Notes: a model not told the origin generated them from the sequence alone. 64,000 nucleotides of DNA from Streptomyces sp. NRRL S-1022 (GCF_000720135.1 NZ_JOIU01000013.1:124001-188000); one strand, 5' to 3'. Numbered from the stretch's first letter, positions 35,629-44,921 are shown. Made by a program: numbers and translations.

Positions 35629-36082
35629 GGCGAGCCGATAGTAGGGCTCATGTGGTGGGGTAGTGCGGACGCATATGCACGCGTTGACAGGCACGTTTCT
35701 GCATGGTCAACGGAGGTCAACTGCCTGTGAAAACAAGGCAGTTGAGCGATCCAATGGTAAGACGTTACTTGTCGACGCGGATGGGCCTGCCAAGTGCCGG
35801 ATGTCTCGAAGAGGTCTCAACTCACCTTCACGGGGGACGCGCGCCACGGCGCAAGCCACCGGCGCATAGATATATGTACGGCGCGCCCCCCGAAACGTAC
35901 GCCTTCGTACGGCGATGCCCTGGATGCCGGGGGACGGCGCGGGATCCACCGCTCCCCCGGGAAGGTTCCCCGCGCTGCCGGGTGCCCGGACCTGTTCGCA
36001 GCGGGGCGGAATCCTCTTAAGGTGAGGAGTATTGGAAGCCGGTGGTGTCGACGGGCCGCCGGTGGTCGCGAGGAGGACTGCG
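35629..36082. promoter_or_regulatory. Divergent region between lacI-type gene and hisC
   Basis: This 454-bp region contains no convincing gene. It is AT-richer than average near 35640-35770 and carries the 10-bp inverted repeat at 35717-35745 and repeated GGTCAAC words. An ATATATGTAC-like AT patch occurs near 35870. Promoters for both genes must lie here; GAGGAGG before 36083 serves hisC. Confidence 0.5.
35717..35745. promoter_or_regulatory. Inverted repeat, candidate LacI-type operator
   Basis: TCAACTGCCT at 35717-35726 and its exact reverse complement at 35736-35745, with a 9-base spacer, about 90 bp upstream of the LacI-family gene start. It could equally be an RNA hairpin. Confidence 0.4.
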
Positions 36083-37162
36083 GTGAGCGAGACGAGCCCC
36101 AAGCTGCGCGCCGAGCTGGAGGGTATCCCCACCTACAAGCCGGGCAAGCCGGCCGCGACCGGCGGCCCGGTCGCCTACAAGCTGTCCTCCAACGAGAACC
36201 CGTACCCGCCGCTGCCCGGCGTGCTGGAGAGCGTGACGGCGGCGGCCTGCGACTTCAACCGCTACCCGGACATGGGCTGCACCGGGCTGATGAACGAGCT
36301 GTCCGACCGCTTCGGTGTGCCCCTCTCCCACCTGGCCACCGGCACCGGTTCGGTGGGGGTCGCCCAGCAGTTGATCCAGGCCACCAGCGGTCCCGGCGAC
36401 GAGGTGATCTACGCCTGGCGGTCGTTCGAGGCGTACCCGATCATCGCGCAGATCAGCGGCGCCCGCTCGGTGCAGGTGCCGCTGACGCCGGGTGATGTGC
36501 ACGACCTGGACGCGATGGCGGACGCGATCACCGACCGCACGCGGCTGATCTTCGTCTGCAACCCCAACAACCCGACCGGCACGGTGGTGCGACGGGCCGA
36601 GCTGGAACGGTTCCTCGACCGGGTGCCCGAGGATGTACTGGTGGTGCTGGACGAGGCCTACCGGGAGTTCATCCGCGACACCGAGGTGCCCGACGGTGTC
36701 GAGCTGTACCGGCAGCGGCCGAACGTCTGCGTTCTGCGGACGTTCTCCAAGGCGTACGGGCTGGCCGGACTGCGCGTCGGTTTCGCGATCGCCCACGAGC
36801 CGGTGGCGGCGGCGCTGCGCAAGACGGCGGTGCCGTTCGGGGTGAGCCAGCTGGCGCAGGACGCGGCGGTCGCCTCGCTGCGGGCCGAGGACGAGCTGCT
36901 GGGCCGGGTCGGCTCGCTGGTGTGCGAGCGCACGCGCGTGGTCGACGCGCTGCGGTCCCAGGGGTGGACGGTGCCGGAGACGCAGGCCAACTTCGTGTGG
37001 CTGCGGCTGGGGGAGCGTACGGTCCCGTTCGCGCAGGCCTGTGAGGAGCACGGTGTGGTGGTCCGGCCGTTCCCGGGCGAGGGTGTGCGGGTCACGGTCG
37101 GCGAGGCCGAGGCGAACGACATCTTCCTGAAGGTGGCCGAGGGATTCCGCAAGGAGGTCTAG
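36083..37162 (+). CDS. hisC: Histidinol-phosphate aminotransferase family protein
   Basis: A 359-residue fold-type I PLP aminotransferase. [14 protein letters not shown] is the HisC signature. NPNNPTG spans 160-166, and K223 in [16 protein letters not shown] is the PLP lysine. The actinobacterial paralogues outside the his operon often act on aromatic keto acids (Pat) or duplicate histidine function, so substrate is uncertain. The location away from other his genes favours the second-copy interpretation. GTG at 36083 has GAGGAGG upstream. Confidence 0.85.
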   Translation: MSETSPKLRAELEGIPTYKPGKPAATGGPVAYKLSSNENPYPPLPGVLESVTAAACDFNRYPDMGCTGLMNELSDRFGVPLSHLATGTGSVGVAQQLIQATSGPGDEVIYAWRSFEAYPIIAQISGARSVQVPLTPGDVHDLDAMADAITDRTRLIFVCNPNNPTGTVVRRAELERFLDRVPEDVLVVLDEAYREFIRDTEVPDGVELYRQRPNVCVLRTFSKAYGLAGLRVGFAIAHEPVAAALRKTAVPFGVSQLAQDAAVASLRAEDELLGRVGSLVCERTRVVDALRSQGWTVPETQANFVWLRLGERTVPFAQACEEHGVVVRPFPGEGVRVTVGEAEANDIFLKVAEGFRKEV

Positions 37163-37176
37163 CTCGGCAGTCGGCT

Positions 37177-37554
37177 CTACTCCTCGATCAGCTCCACCCG
37201 GACGGGGTCGCCGGCGCGCACGGTTGCCAGGAGACCGGCGTCCCCGTCCAGGCTGCCGAGGAGGTTGCAGGGGCTCGCGAGGCGGCATTCCTCGCCTCGT
37301 GAGATCGGCGTGGGGCCGTAGGGGAGGGCGAGTGCGTCGCCGTCCGTCCAGAAGGCCACCGTGCCCGGTTCCACGACCTGTCGGGCGTCCGTTTCACGTG
37401 AAACAGAGACACCCGTGCCGAAATACACCTCTTCGCCCCAGATGCGCGCGGTCGAGGAGAGCGGAAGGGCCTTGGCGAGGGCCTGTGCGGTCGGGGTGCT
37501 TGCGTCGAGGGTCGCGGTGATGTTGCCCGCAGGCCAGGAGATGCGTATCTGCAT
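37177..37554 (-). CDS. Cyclophilin-like fold protein containing a parS site
   Basis: A 125-residue protein of the TM1367/cyclophilin-like superfamily, with the typical opening MQIRISWPAGNITATLDASTPTAQALAKALPLSSTARIWGEEVYF and an LGSLDGDAGLLATVRAGDPVRVE ending. Function unknown. The codons for V-S-R-E-T near residue 52 are exactly a parS site, so the protein sequence has accommodated the chromosomal element. ATG at 37554 is preferred over 37563. It is convergent with hisC, with a 14-bp gap. Confidence 0.78.
   Translation of the reverse strand: MQIRISWPAGNITATLDASTPTAQALAKALPLSSTARIWGEEVYFGTGVSVSRETDARQVVEPGTVAFWTDGDALALPYGPTPISRGEECRLASPCNLLGSLDGDAGLLATVRAGDPVRVELIEE
37391..37404. other. parS: parS site inside a coding sequence
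   Basis: Exact GTTTCACGTGAAAC, located within the cyclophilin-like gene, where the minus strand reads it as part of VSRET. Confidence 0.92.
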
Positions 37555-37655
37555 GGCGCGCAATTCAACAAGATGTTGAAGTCGCTGCCAAGATCTTGAC
37601 GCGGAGGCGAAGGGGGGACCCCCCTTCCGCGGCCGAAAATCAGTGCGTCATAATG

Positions 37656-37683
37656 GCTTGTGAATGTGAACGCGTTCACAAGC
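37656..37683. promoter_or_regulatory. Rex operator of the cyd operon
   Basis: TGTGAACGCGTTCACA at 37665-37680 is an exact match to the Rex operator (ROP) as I remember it for Streptomyces. A second, overlapping palindrome GCTTGTGAA-N10-TTCACAAGC spans 37656-37683. Rex represses cyd genes when the NADH/NAD+ ratio is low. The site is about 85 bp upstream of cydA, with a CATAAT hexamer at 37649 that could be a -10 element. Confidence 0.92.
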
Positions 37684-37762
37684 GCGTCCCGTTTGCTCCG
37701 TATGTGTGTAGCAAAAGGGGCAAATCGCCGCTGTACCACGGCGTAGTAAGGAGAGTGACGAC

Positions 37763-39271
37763 GTGGACCTGGCTTTGGCGCCCGAGACACTGGCGCGCTG
37801 GCAGTTCGGCATCACCACCGTCTACCACTTCCTGTTCGTCCCGCTGACGATCTCCCTGGCCGCCCTCACGGCCGGGCTGCAGACGGCCTGGGTGCGCACG
37901 GAGAAGGAGAAGTACCTCAGGGCGACGAAGTTCTGGGGCAAGCTCTTCCTGATCAACATCGCGATGGGCGTGGTCACCGGCATCGTGCAGGAGTTCCAGT
38001 TCGGCATGAACTGGTCGGACTACTCGCGCTTCGTCGGTGACATCTTCGGCGCCCCGCTGGCGTTCGAGGCGCTGATCGCATTCTTCTTCGAGTCCACCTT
38101 CATCGGCCTGTGGATCTTCGGCTGGGACAAGCTGCCCCCGAAGATCCACCTGGCCTGCATCTGGATGGTCTCGATCGGCACGGTCCTGTCGGCGTACTTC
38201 ATCCTCGCGGCCAACTCCTGGATGCAGCACCCGGTCGGCTACAAGATCGACCAGGCGAAGGGACGGGCCGAGCTGACCGACTTCTGGGCCGTGCTGACCC
38301 AGAACACCGCCCTCAGCCAGGCCTTCCACACCCTCTCCGCGGCCTTCCTGACCGGTGGCGCCTTCATGGTGGGCATCTCCGCCTACCACCTGGCCCGCAA
38401 GAAGCACATCCGCGAGATGAAGACCTCGCTGCGGCTGGGCCTGGTCACCGTGGTCATCGCCGGTCTGCTCACCGCGGTCAGCGGCGACACGCTCGGCAAG
38501 GTGATGTTCAAGCAGCAGCCGATGAAGATGGCCGCCGCCGAGGCGCTGTGGGACGGGCAGAAGCCGGCGCCGTTCTCGATCTTCGCCTACGGCGACGTGG
38601 ACAAGGGCCACAACAGCGTGGCCATCGAGATCCCGGGCCTGCTGTCCTTCCTCGCCAATGACAACTTCACCTCCTACGTGCCCGGCATCAACGACGTCAA
38701 CAAGGCCGAGCAGCAGAAGTTCGGGCCCGGTGACTACCGGCCCAACATCCCGGTCGCCTTCTGGGGCTTCCGCTGGATGATCGGCTTCGGCATGGCCTCC
38801 CTCGCCATCGGCGTGGCCGGTCTCTGGCTGACCCGCAAAAAGTTCCTGCTGCCGCAGCACCTGCGGGTCGGCGAGGACGAGGTGCCGCACCTGGTGCTGT
38901 TCAAGAACAAGGCGCTCAGCCCCAACCTCGGCCCCTGGTTCTGGCGCATCGCGACCTGGACGATGGCCTTCCCGCTGATCGCCAACTCCTGGGGCTGGAT
39001 CTTCACCGAGATGGGCCGTCAGCCGTGGGTCGTCTACGGCGTCCTGCGGACCCGGGACGCGGTCTCCCCCGGTGTCTCCCAGGGCGAGGTCCTCACCTCG
39101 ATGGCCGTCTTCACCGCGCTCTACGCGATCCTCGCCGTGGTCGAGGTCAAGCTGCTCGCGAAGTACGTCAAGGCCGGCCCGCCCGAGCTGACGGAGGCCG
39201 ACCTCAACCCGCCCACGAAGATCGGCGGCGACACCAGTGACGCCGACAAGCCGATGGCCTTCTCCTACTAG
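37763..39271 (+). CDS. cydA: Cytochrome bd oxidase subunit I
   Basis: The heme-bearing subunit of the high-affinity terminal quinol oxidase. The 502-residue membrane protein has about nine helices. H22 in TTVYHFLFVPLTI and the later QAFHTLSAAFLTGGAF His are heme ligands, with GFRWMIGFGM giving the Met ligand region. The Q-loop is of the short actinobacterial type. Start GTG at 37763 follows AAGGAGAG. It leads the cydA-cydB-cydCD operon and is controlled by Rex. Confidence 0.96.
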   Translation: MDLALAPETLARWQFGITTVYHFLFVPLTISLAALTAGLQTAWVRTEKEKYLRATKFWGKLFLINIAMGVVTGIVQEFQFGMNWSDYSRFVGDIFGAPLAFEALIAFFFESTFIGLWIFGWDKLPPKIHLACIWMVSIGTVLSAYFILAANSWMQHPVGYKIDQAKGRAELTDFWAVLTQNTALSQAFHTLSAAFLTGGAFMVGISAYHLARKKHIREMKTSLRLGLVTVVIAGLLTAVSGDTLGKVMFKQQPMKMAAAEALWDGQKPAPFSIFAYGDVDKGHNSVAIEIPGLLSFLANDNFTSYVPGINDVNKAEQQKFGPGDYRPNIPVAFWGFRWMIGFGMASLAIGVAGLWLTRKKFLLPQHLRVGEDEVPHLVLFKNKALSPNLGPWFWRIATWTMAFPLIANSWGWIFTEMGRQPWVVYGVLRTRDAVSPGVSQGEVLTSMAVFTALYAILAVVEVKLLAKYVKAGPPELTEADLNPPTKIGGDTSDADKPMAFSY

Positions 39272-39286
39272 GCCGAGGGAACAGCC

Positions 39287-40306
39287 ATGGAACTTCACGA
39301 CGTCTGGTTCGTCCTGATCGCCGTCCTGTGGACCGGCTACTTCTTCCTGGAGGGCTTCGACTTCGGAGTCGGCATCCTCACCAAGCTGCTGGCCCGGAGC
39401 CGGCCCGAGCGCCGGGTGCTGATCAACACCATCGGCCCGGTCTGGGACGGCAACGAGGTGTGGCTGCTCACCGCGGGCGGTGCCACCTTCGCCGCGTTCC
39501 CGGAGTGGTACGCCACCCTCTTCTCCGGCTTCTACCTGCCGTTCCTGGTCATCCTGGTCTGCCTGATCGTCCGGGGTGTCGCCTTCGAGTACCGGGCCAA
39601 GCGGCCGGAGGAGACCTGGCAGCGCAACTGGGAGACGGCGATCTTCTGGACGTCGCTGCTCCCGGCGTTCCTGTGGGGCGTGGCCTTCGGGAACATCGTG
39701 CGGGGTGTGAAGATCGACCGGCACTTCGAGTACGTCGGCGGCGTCGGGGACCTGTTCAACCCCTACGCCCTGCTCGGCGGTCTGGTGACGCTCACGCTGT
39801 TCACCTTCCACGGGGCGGTGTTCACCGCGCTGAAGACCGTCGGGGACGTCCGGGTACGGGCGCGGAAGCTGGCCCGGTGGGCCGGGCTGGTCGCGGCCGT
39901 CGTGGCGCTCGCCTTCCTGCTGTGGACGCAGGCCGACAGCGGTGACGGCACGAGCCTGATCGCCCTGATCGTGGCTGTCGTCGCTCTGGTGGCCGCCCTC
40001 GTGGCCAACCAGCTCGGACGCGAGGGATGGGCGTTCACACTGTCCGGCGTCACCATCGTGGCCGCCGTGGCGATGCTCTTCCTGTCGCTCTTCCCGAACG
40101 TCATGCCGTCCACGCTGAACGGGGACTGGAGCCTGACGGTCACCAACGCCTCGTCCAGCCCGTACACCCTGAAGATCATGACGTGGCTGGCGGTCATCGC
40201 CACACCGGTCGTCCTGCTCTATCAGGGGTGGACCTACTGGGTGTTCCGCAAGCGGATCGGCACGCAGCACCTCGCTGCCGACGCCGCCGGCGGCGCCGCG
40301 CACTGA
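39287..40306 (+). CDS. cydB: Cytochrome bd oxidase subunit II
   Basis: The second integral subunit of cytochrome bd, 339 residues with eight or nine membrane segments. WTGYFFLEGFDFGVGIL and the conserved IGPVWDGNEVWLLTAGGATFAAFPEWYATLFSGFYLP are family signatures. It is 15 bp downstream of cydA and certainly co-transcribed. A parS-centred palindrome follows the stop codon before cydCD. Confidence 0.96.
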   Translation: MELHDVWFVLIAVLWTGYFFLEGFDFGVGILTKLLARSRPERRVLINTIGPVWDGNEVWLLTAGGATFAAFPEWYATLFSGFYLPFLVILVCLIVRGVAFEYRAKRPEETWQRNWETAIFWTSLLPAFLWGVAFGNIVRGVKIDRHFEYVGGVGDLFNPYALLGGLVTLTLFTFHGAVFTALKTVGDVRVRARKLARWAGLVAAVVALAFLLWTQADSGDGTSLIALIVAVVALVAALVANQLGREGWAFTLSGVTIVAAVAMLFLSLFPNVMPSTLNGDWSLTVTNASSSPYTLKIMTWLAVIATPVVLLYQGWTYWVFRKRIGTQHLAADAAGGAAH

Positions 40307-40313
40307 GTCCGCC

Positions 40314-40343
40314 GAGGGTGTGTTTCACGTGAAACACACCCTC
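40314..40343. other. parS: Perfect 30-bp palindrome centred on parS, cydB-cydCD junction
   Basis: The consensus parS at 40322-40335 is flanked by GAGGGTGT and ACACCCTC, making a perfect 30-bp palindrome eight bases after the cydB stop. It could form a stable RNA hairpin that limits read-through into cydCD, in addition to binding ParB. Confidence 0.9.
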
Positions 40344-40358
40344 TGGACCGAAGGGCCT

Positions 40359-40372
40359 GTTTCACGTGAAAC
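40359..40372. other. parS: parS site overlapping the cydCD start codon
   Basis: Exact GTTTCACGTGAAAC. The GTG at 40366-40368 within it is the assigned cydCD start. It is 37 bp from the preceding parS. Confidence 0.92.
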
Positions 40373-43300
40373 CGATCGATCCACGCCTTCTGCGGTACGC
40401 CCGCGCCACCCGGCTCTTCCTCGTGGCGGTCGTCGGGCTGGGTGCCGTGGGCGCCGGTCTGGTCATCGCCCAGGCGATGCTCGTCGCCGAGATCGTCGTC
40501 GGAGCGTTCCAGCACGGGCAGTCGGCCGCTGAGCTGCGCACTCCCCTGCTGTTGCTGGCTGTCGTGGCCGTGGGGCGAGCGGTTGTCGCGTGGCTCACCG
40601 AACTCGCGGCGCACCGGGCGAGTGCGGCCGTGAAGTCCGAACTGCGCGGGCGGCTGCTCGACCGGGCCGCGGCGCTCGGGCCGGAGTGGCTGAGCGGTCA
40701 GCGGACCGGCTCGCTGGTCACCCTGGCCACCCGCGGCGTCGACGCCCTGGACGACTACTTCTCGCGCTACCTGCCGCAGTTGGGCCTCGCCGTGGTGGTG
40801 CCGGTGGCGGTGCTGGCGCGGATCGTCACCGAGGACTGGGTGTCGGCGGCGATCATCGTCGGGACGCTGCCGCTGATCCCGGTCTTCATGATGCTGATCG
40901 GCTGGGCGACCCAGTCCCGGATGGACCGGCAGTGGCGGTTGCTGTCGCGGTTGTCCGGCCACTTCCTGGACGTCGTCGCGGGACTGCCCACGCTGAAGGT
41001 GTTCGGCCGGGCCAAGGCGCAGGCCGCGTCCATTCGGCGGATCACCGGTGAGTACCGGCAGGCCACGCTGCGGACCCTGCGGATCGCCTTCCTCTCCTCC
41101 TTCGCACTGGAGCTGCTGGCCACGCTGTCCGTGGCGCTGGTCGCCGTGACGATCGGGATGCGGCTCGTGCACGGAGAGATGGACCTGTACATCGGGCTGG
41201 TGATCCTGGTGCTGGCGCCCGAGGCCTATCTGCCGCTGCGGCAGGTGGGGGCGCAGTACCACGCGGCGGCGGAGGGGCTGGCCGCGGCGGAGGAGATCTT
41301 CACGGTGCTGGAGACGCCGGTGCCGGCGTCGGGTGCCGGTGCGGTGCCTGCGGGTGCCGTGTCCTTCGAAGGGGTCACCGTTCGTTATCCGGGGCGGGAT
41401 TCGGACGCGGTGACCGGTGTGTCGTTCACCGTGCGGCCCGGGGAGACCGTGGCGCTGGTCGGGCCGAGCGGGGCGGGCAAGTCGACGCTGCTGGCTGTGC
41501 TGCTGGGGTTCGTACGGCCCACCGAGGGGCGGGTGCGGATCGGGGGTGCGGATCTCGCCGGACTGGATCTGGCGGAGTGGCGGTCGCGGATCGCCTGGGT
41601 GCCGCAGCGGCCGCATCTGTATGCGGGGACCATTGCGGAGAACGTGCGGCTGGCCCGGCCGGGGGCCGATGACGACGCTGTGCGCCGGGCCCTGCGGGAC
41701 GCGGGGGCGTGGGAGTTCGTGGCGGGGCTGCCGGATGGTGTCGACACCGTGCTCGGGGAGGACGGGGCGGGGCTGTCGGCGGGACAGCGGCAGCGGCTGG
41801 CGCTGGCCCGGGCGTTTCTCGCGGATCGGCCTGTACTGGTGCTGGACGAGCCGACGGCCGCGTTGGACGGGGCGACGGAGGAGGATGTCGTAGCAGCGGT
41901 GCGGAGGCTGGCCGTGGGGCGCACCGTGTTGGTCGTCGTGCACCGGCCGGCGCTGTTGGGGGTGGCCGACAGGGTGGTACGGCTGGGAGGTGCCGAGTCC
42001 GTACGGCGCCCTGGGTACAGCGGACCTCCCAGGGAGCTCCGCCCCTTGGACTCCCGCCCTGGCCAACCCGCCCCCCGGCTCGCCGGGCTGGAGGGCGACC
42101 CGACGGCCGGGCGGGCGCGGCGTGTGCTGGCTCGGGTGCGGGGGGACGGACGGCGGTGGTCGGGGCGGCTGGCCGGGGCCCTGGGGCTGGGAAGCCTGGC
42201 GGTCGGCAGTGCGGTCGGGCTGATGGCGACCTCCGGGTGGCTCATCTCGCGGGCCTCGCAGCAGCCGCCGGTGCTGTACCTGATGGTGGCGGTGACCGCG
42301 ACCCGGGCCTTCGGGATCGGGCGGGCCGTGTTCCGGTACGCCGAGCGGCTGGTGTCGCACGACGCCGTGCTGCGGATGCTGGCCGACACCCGGGTGGCGG
42401 TGTACCGGCGGCTGGAGCGACTGGCTCCCGCGGGGCTGCGCGGCGTCCGGCGCGGTGATCTGCTCAGCCGGCTGGTCGCGGACGTGGACGCCTTCCAGGA
42501 CTACTGGCTGCGCTGGCTGCTGCCCGCCGGAGTCGCCCTCACCGTGTCCGCCGCCTCGGTCGGCTTCACGGCCTGGCTGCTGCCCGAGGCCGGTGCCGTC
42601 CTCGCCGTGGGCCTGCTGGCGGCCGGTGCCGGCGTCCCGCTGCTGACCGCGGCCGTGGCCCGGCGGGCCGAGCAGCGGCTGGCGCCCGCCCGGGGCGTCC
42701 TCGCGACCCGGGTGACCGACCTGCTCACCGGCACGGCCGAGCTGGCCGTCGCCGGTGCGCTGCCGGCCCGTGCGGACGCGGCCCGCCGGGCCGACGGCAC
42801 CCTCACCCGGATCGCCGCGCGGTCCGCCGCGGTCACCGGGCTCGGGGACGGGCTGACCGCGCTGATCTCCGGGCTGACCGTCACGGGCACCGCGGTGTTC
42901 GGCGCCCAGGCGGTGGCGTCCGGCCGGCTGGGCGGTGTGGCGATGGCCGTGGTGGTCCTGACCCCGCTGGCCGCCTTCGAAGCCGTGGTCGGGCTGCCGC
43001 TCGCCGTGCGGTACCGGCAGCGGGTGCGGCGCAGCGCGGAGCGCGTGTACGAGGTGCTGGACGCCCCCGAGCCCGTACGCGAGCCGGAGTCGCCCCGCCA
43101 GGCGCCCGCCTCGCCGTTCCCGCTGGTCGTCCAGGGCGTGGTCGCACGGTACGAGGGGCAGCGGCAGGACGCGCTGGCCGGGGTCGACCTGACCCTGGAG
43201 CAGGGGCGCCGGGTCGCGGTGGTGGGGGCGTCCGGCTCCGGCAAGACGACCCTCGCGCAGGTGCTGCTGCGGTTCCTCGACCCGCAGGCGGGTTCGTACA

Positions 43301-43863
43301 CGCTCGCCGGTGTGGACGCGTGCGCGCTGGCCGGTGACGACGTACGGCGGCTCGTCGGGCTGTGCGCGCAGGACGCGCACCTCTTCGACAGCTCGGTGCG
43401 CGAGAACCTGCTGCTGGCCAGGAAGGACGCGGCCGAGGGCGATCTGCGCGGCGCGCTGGCCCGGGCCCGGCTGCTGGACTGGGTGGACTCGCTGCCCGAC
43501 GGCCTGGACACGCTCGTCGGCGAGCACGGGGCGCGGCTGTCCGGCGGCCAGCGGCAGCGGCTGGCGCTGGCCCGCGCGCTGCTCGCCGGTTTCCCGGTGC
43601 TGGTCCTGGACGAGCCCGCCGAACACCTGGACCTGCCGACGGCCGACGCGCTGACCGCCGATCTGCTGGCCGCCACGGAGGGCCGTACGACGCTGCTGAT
43701 CACCCACCGGATGGCGGGGCTGGACGCCGTCGACGAGGTGATCGTGCTCGACGCGGGCCGAGTGGTGCAGCGGGGGCCGTACGAGACGCTGATGGCCGAG
43801 GCCGGGCCGCTACGGGAGATGGCGCGCCGGGAGGCCGAGACGGAGGCGCTGCAGGCGGCCTGA
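40366..43863 (+). CDS. cydCD: Fused CydC/CydD ABC exporter
   Basis: A 1165-residue fusion of the two half-transporters needed for cytochrome bd assembly; CydDC exports cysteine/glutathione-like thiols. The order is membrane domain 1 (1-310), ATPase 1 with Walker A GPSGAGKST (K372), a Pro-rich linker (about 545-575), membrane domain 2 (590-890) and ATPase 2 with GASGSGKTT (K960). The signature motifs are LSAGQRQR and LSGGQRQR. Fusion is usual in Streptomyces. Start GTG at 40366 lies inside parS, with GAAGGG 10-15 bases upstream. The cydD-like half comes first. Confidence 0.94.
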   Translation: MKPIDPRLLRYARATRLFLVAVVGLGAVGAGLVIAQAMLVAEIVVGAFQHGQSAAELRTPLLLLAVVAVGRAVVAWLTELAAHRASAAVKSELRGRLLDRAAALGPEWLSGQRTGSLVTLATRGVDALDDYFSRYLPQLGLAVVVPVAVLARIVTEDWVSAAIIVGTLPLIPVFMMLIGWATQSRMDRQWRLLSRLSGHFLDVVAGLPTLKVFGRAKAQAASIRRITGEYRQATLRTLRIAFLSSFALELLATLSVALVAVTIGMRLVHGEMDLYIGLVILVLAPEAYLPLRQVGAQYHAAAEGLAAAEEIFTVLETPVPASGAGAVPAGAVSFEGVTVRYPGRDSDAVTGVSFTVRPGETVALVGPSGAGKSTLLAVLLGFVRPTEGRVRIGGADLAGLDLAEWRSRIAWVPQRPHLYAGTIAENVRLARPGADDDAVRRALRDAGAWEFVAGLPDGVDTVLGEDGAGLSAGQRQRLALARAFLADRPVLVLDEPTAALDGATEEDVVAAVRRLAVGRTVLVVVHRPALLGVADRVVRLGGAESVRRPGYSGPPRELRPLDSRPGQPAPRLAGLEGDPTAGRARRVLARVRGDGRRWSGRLAGALGLGSLAVGSAVGLMATSGWLISRASQQPPVLYLMVAVTATRAFGIGRAVFRYAERLVSHDAVLRMLADTRVAVYRRLERLAPAGLRGVRRGDLLSRLVADVDAFQDYWLRWLLPAGVALTVSAASVGFTAWLLPEAGAVLAVGLLAAGAGVPLLTAAVARRAEQRLAPARGVLATRVTDLLTGTAELAVAGALPARADAARRADGTLTRIAARSAAVTGLGDGLTALISGLTVTGTAVFGAQAVASGRLGGVAMAVVVLTPLAAFEAVVGLPLAVRYRQRVRRSAERVYEVLDAPEPVREPESPRQAPASPFPLVVQGVVARYEGQRQDALAGVDLTLEQGRRVAVVGASGSGKTTLAQVLLRFLDPQAGSYTLAGVDACALAGDDVRRLVGLCAQDAHLFDSSVRENLLLARKDAAEGDLRGALARARLLDWVDSLPDGLDTLVGEHGARLSGGQRQRLALARALLAGFPVLVLDEPAEHLDLPTADALTADLLAATEGRTTLLITHRMAGLDAVDEVIVLDAGRVVQRGPYETLMAEAGPLREMARREAETEALQAA

Positions 43864-43891
43864 CGAGGTGTCGCGCCCGGGCTCCGCGGCG

Positions 43892-44782
43892 CTACCGCAC
43901 CCGGTCCGCCAGCAGCTGCTCGATCACCACGGCGACACCGTCGTCGTTGTTGGCGACCGTGCGGCCCGACGCGGCGGCGATGGCGGCCGGGTGGGCGTTG
44001 CCCATCGCGTAGGACCGGCCGGCCCAGGTCAGCATCTCGACGTCGTTGGGCATGTCTCCGAAGGCCACGACCTCCTCGGGCGAGATGCCGCGCTCGGCGC
44101 AGCACAGGGCGAGGGTGCTGGCCTTGGAGACGCCGGGGCCGCTCAGTTCGAGCAGGGCGCTGGGGCTGGAGCGGGTGACGTTGGCGTGTTCGGTGACGGC
44201 CAGCCGGGCCAGGGTGAGGAAGGCGTCGGGGTCGAGGGAGGGGTGGTAGGCGAGGATCTTGAGGACGGGCTGGTCGGCGTCGGGGCCGTCCGGGGCGAGC
44301 AGTTCCTCGGCGGGCAGGAGGGTGTCGGGTATCTCCATGTGCAGCTTGGGATAGTCCGGCTCCTGGTGGAAGCCGTACGTCTGCTCGACCGCGAACACCG
44401 TGCCGGGTGCCGCGTCGCGCAGCAGCCGCACGGCCTTCAGCGCGTTCTCCCGGCGCATTTCGCGGACCTTCACGAACCGGTGGGCGCCGGGGCCGCCGTG
44501 CAGGTCGACCACGGCGGCGCCGTTGCCGCAGATGGCCAGGCCGTGGCCGTGGACGTGGTCGCTGACCACGTCCATCCAGCGGGCCGGCCGGCCGGTGACG
44601 AAGAAGACCTCGATCCCGGCTTCCTCGGCGGCGGCCAGGGCGGCGACGGTCCGCGGGGAGACCGATTTGTCGTCGCGCAGCAGGGTGCCGTCGAGGTCGG
44701 TGGCGATCAGCCGCGCGGGGGTGGCGGCGGCAGGGGTCCCGGGCTGTCTGGTCGCTGAGGTCACCCGGTCATTCTCGCGCAT
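43892..44782 (-). CDS. HAD-superfamily hydrolase, Cof type
   Basis: A 296-residue Cof/YbiV-type HAD phosphatase. Motif I is ATDLDGTLL, motif II VTGRP, and motif III/IV PGVSKASTLAL with [12 protein letters not shown]. Such proteins act on sugar phosphates or flavin precursors. ATG at 44782 is assigned; GTG at 44764 (VTSATRQ) is an alternative. It is convergent with cydCD. A second, similar HAD protein is encoded at 53543. Confidence 0.88.
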   Translation of the reverse strand: MRENDRVTSATRQPGTPAAATPARLIATDLDGTLLRDDKSVSPRTVAALAAAEEAGIEVFFVTGRPARWMDVVSDHVHGHGLAICGNGAAVVDLHGGPGAHRFVKVREMRRENALKAVRLLRDAAPGTVFAVEQTYGFHQEPDYPKLHMEIPDTLLPAEELLAPDGPDADQPVLKILAYHPSLDPDAFLTLARLAVTEHANVTRSSPSALLELSGPGVSKASTLALCCAERGISPEEVVAFGDMPNDVEMLTWAGRSYAMGNAHPAAIAAASGRTVANNDDGVAVVIEQLLADRVR

Positions 44783-44921
44783 ATGCCTGCACGGCCGTGC
44801 GTGACTGTGCACGGATGAGACACAGATGACGTCCAGGAGGGCCCGCCCGGCTCGGGAAGCCCGGTCGGGAAGCCCGCTGAGGCCCGCTCAGGGACCCCGC
44901 CCAGAAGGCCCGGTCGACCGC

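Noticed and set aside
35663..35869. 68-codon frame upstream of hisC
   Set aside because: Codon positions lack the strong third-position GC bias of the neighbours, and no start signal is present.
37676..40303. 875-codon open frame opposite cydA and cydB
   Set aside because: No recognisable domain, rich in Glu/Arg/Asp/Gly, and wholly antisense to two well-supported membrane proteins.
40234..43707. 1157-codon open frame opposite cydCD
   Set aside because: A mirror frame of the cydCD gene without any family motif.
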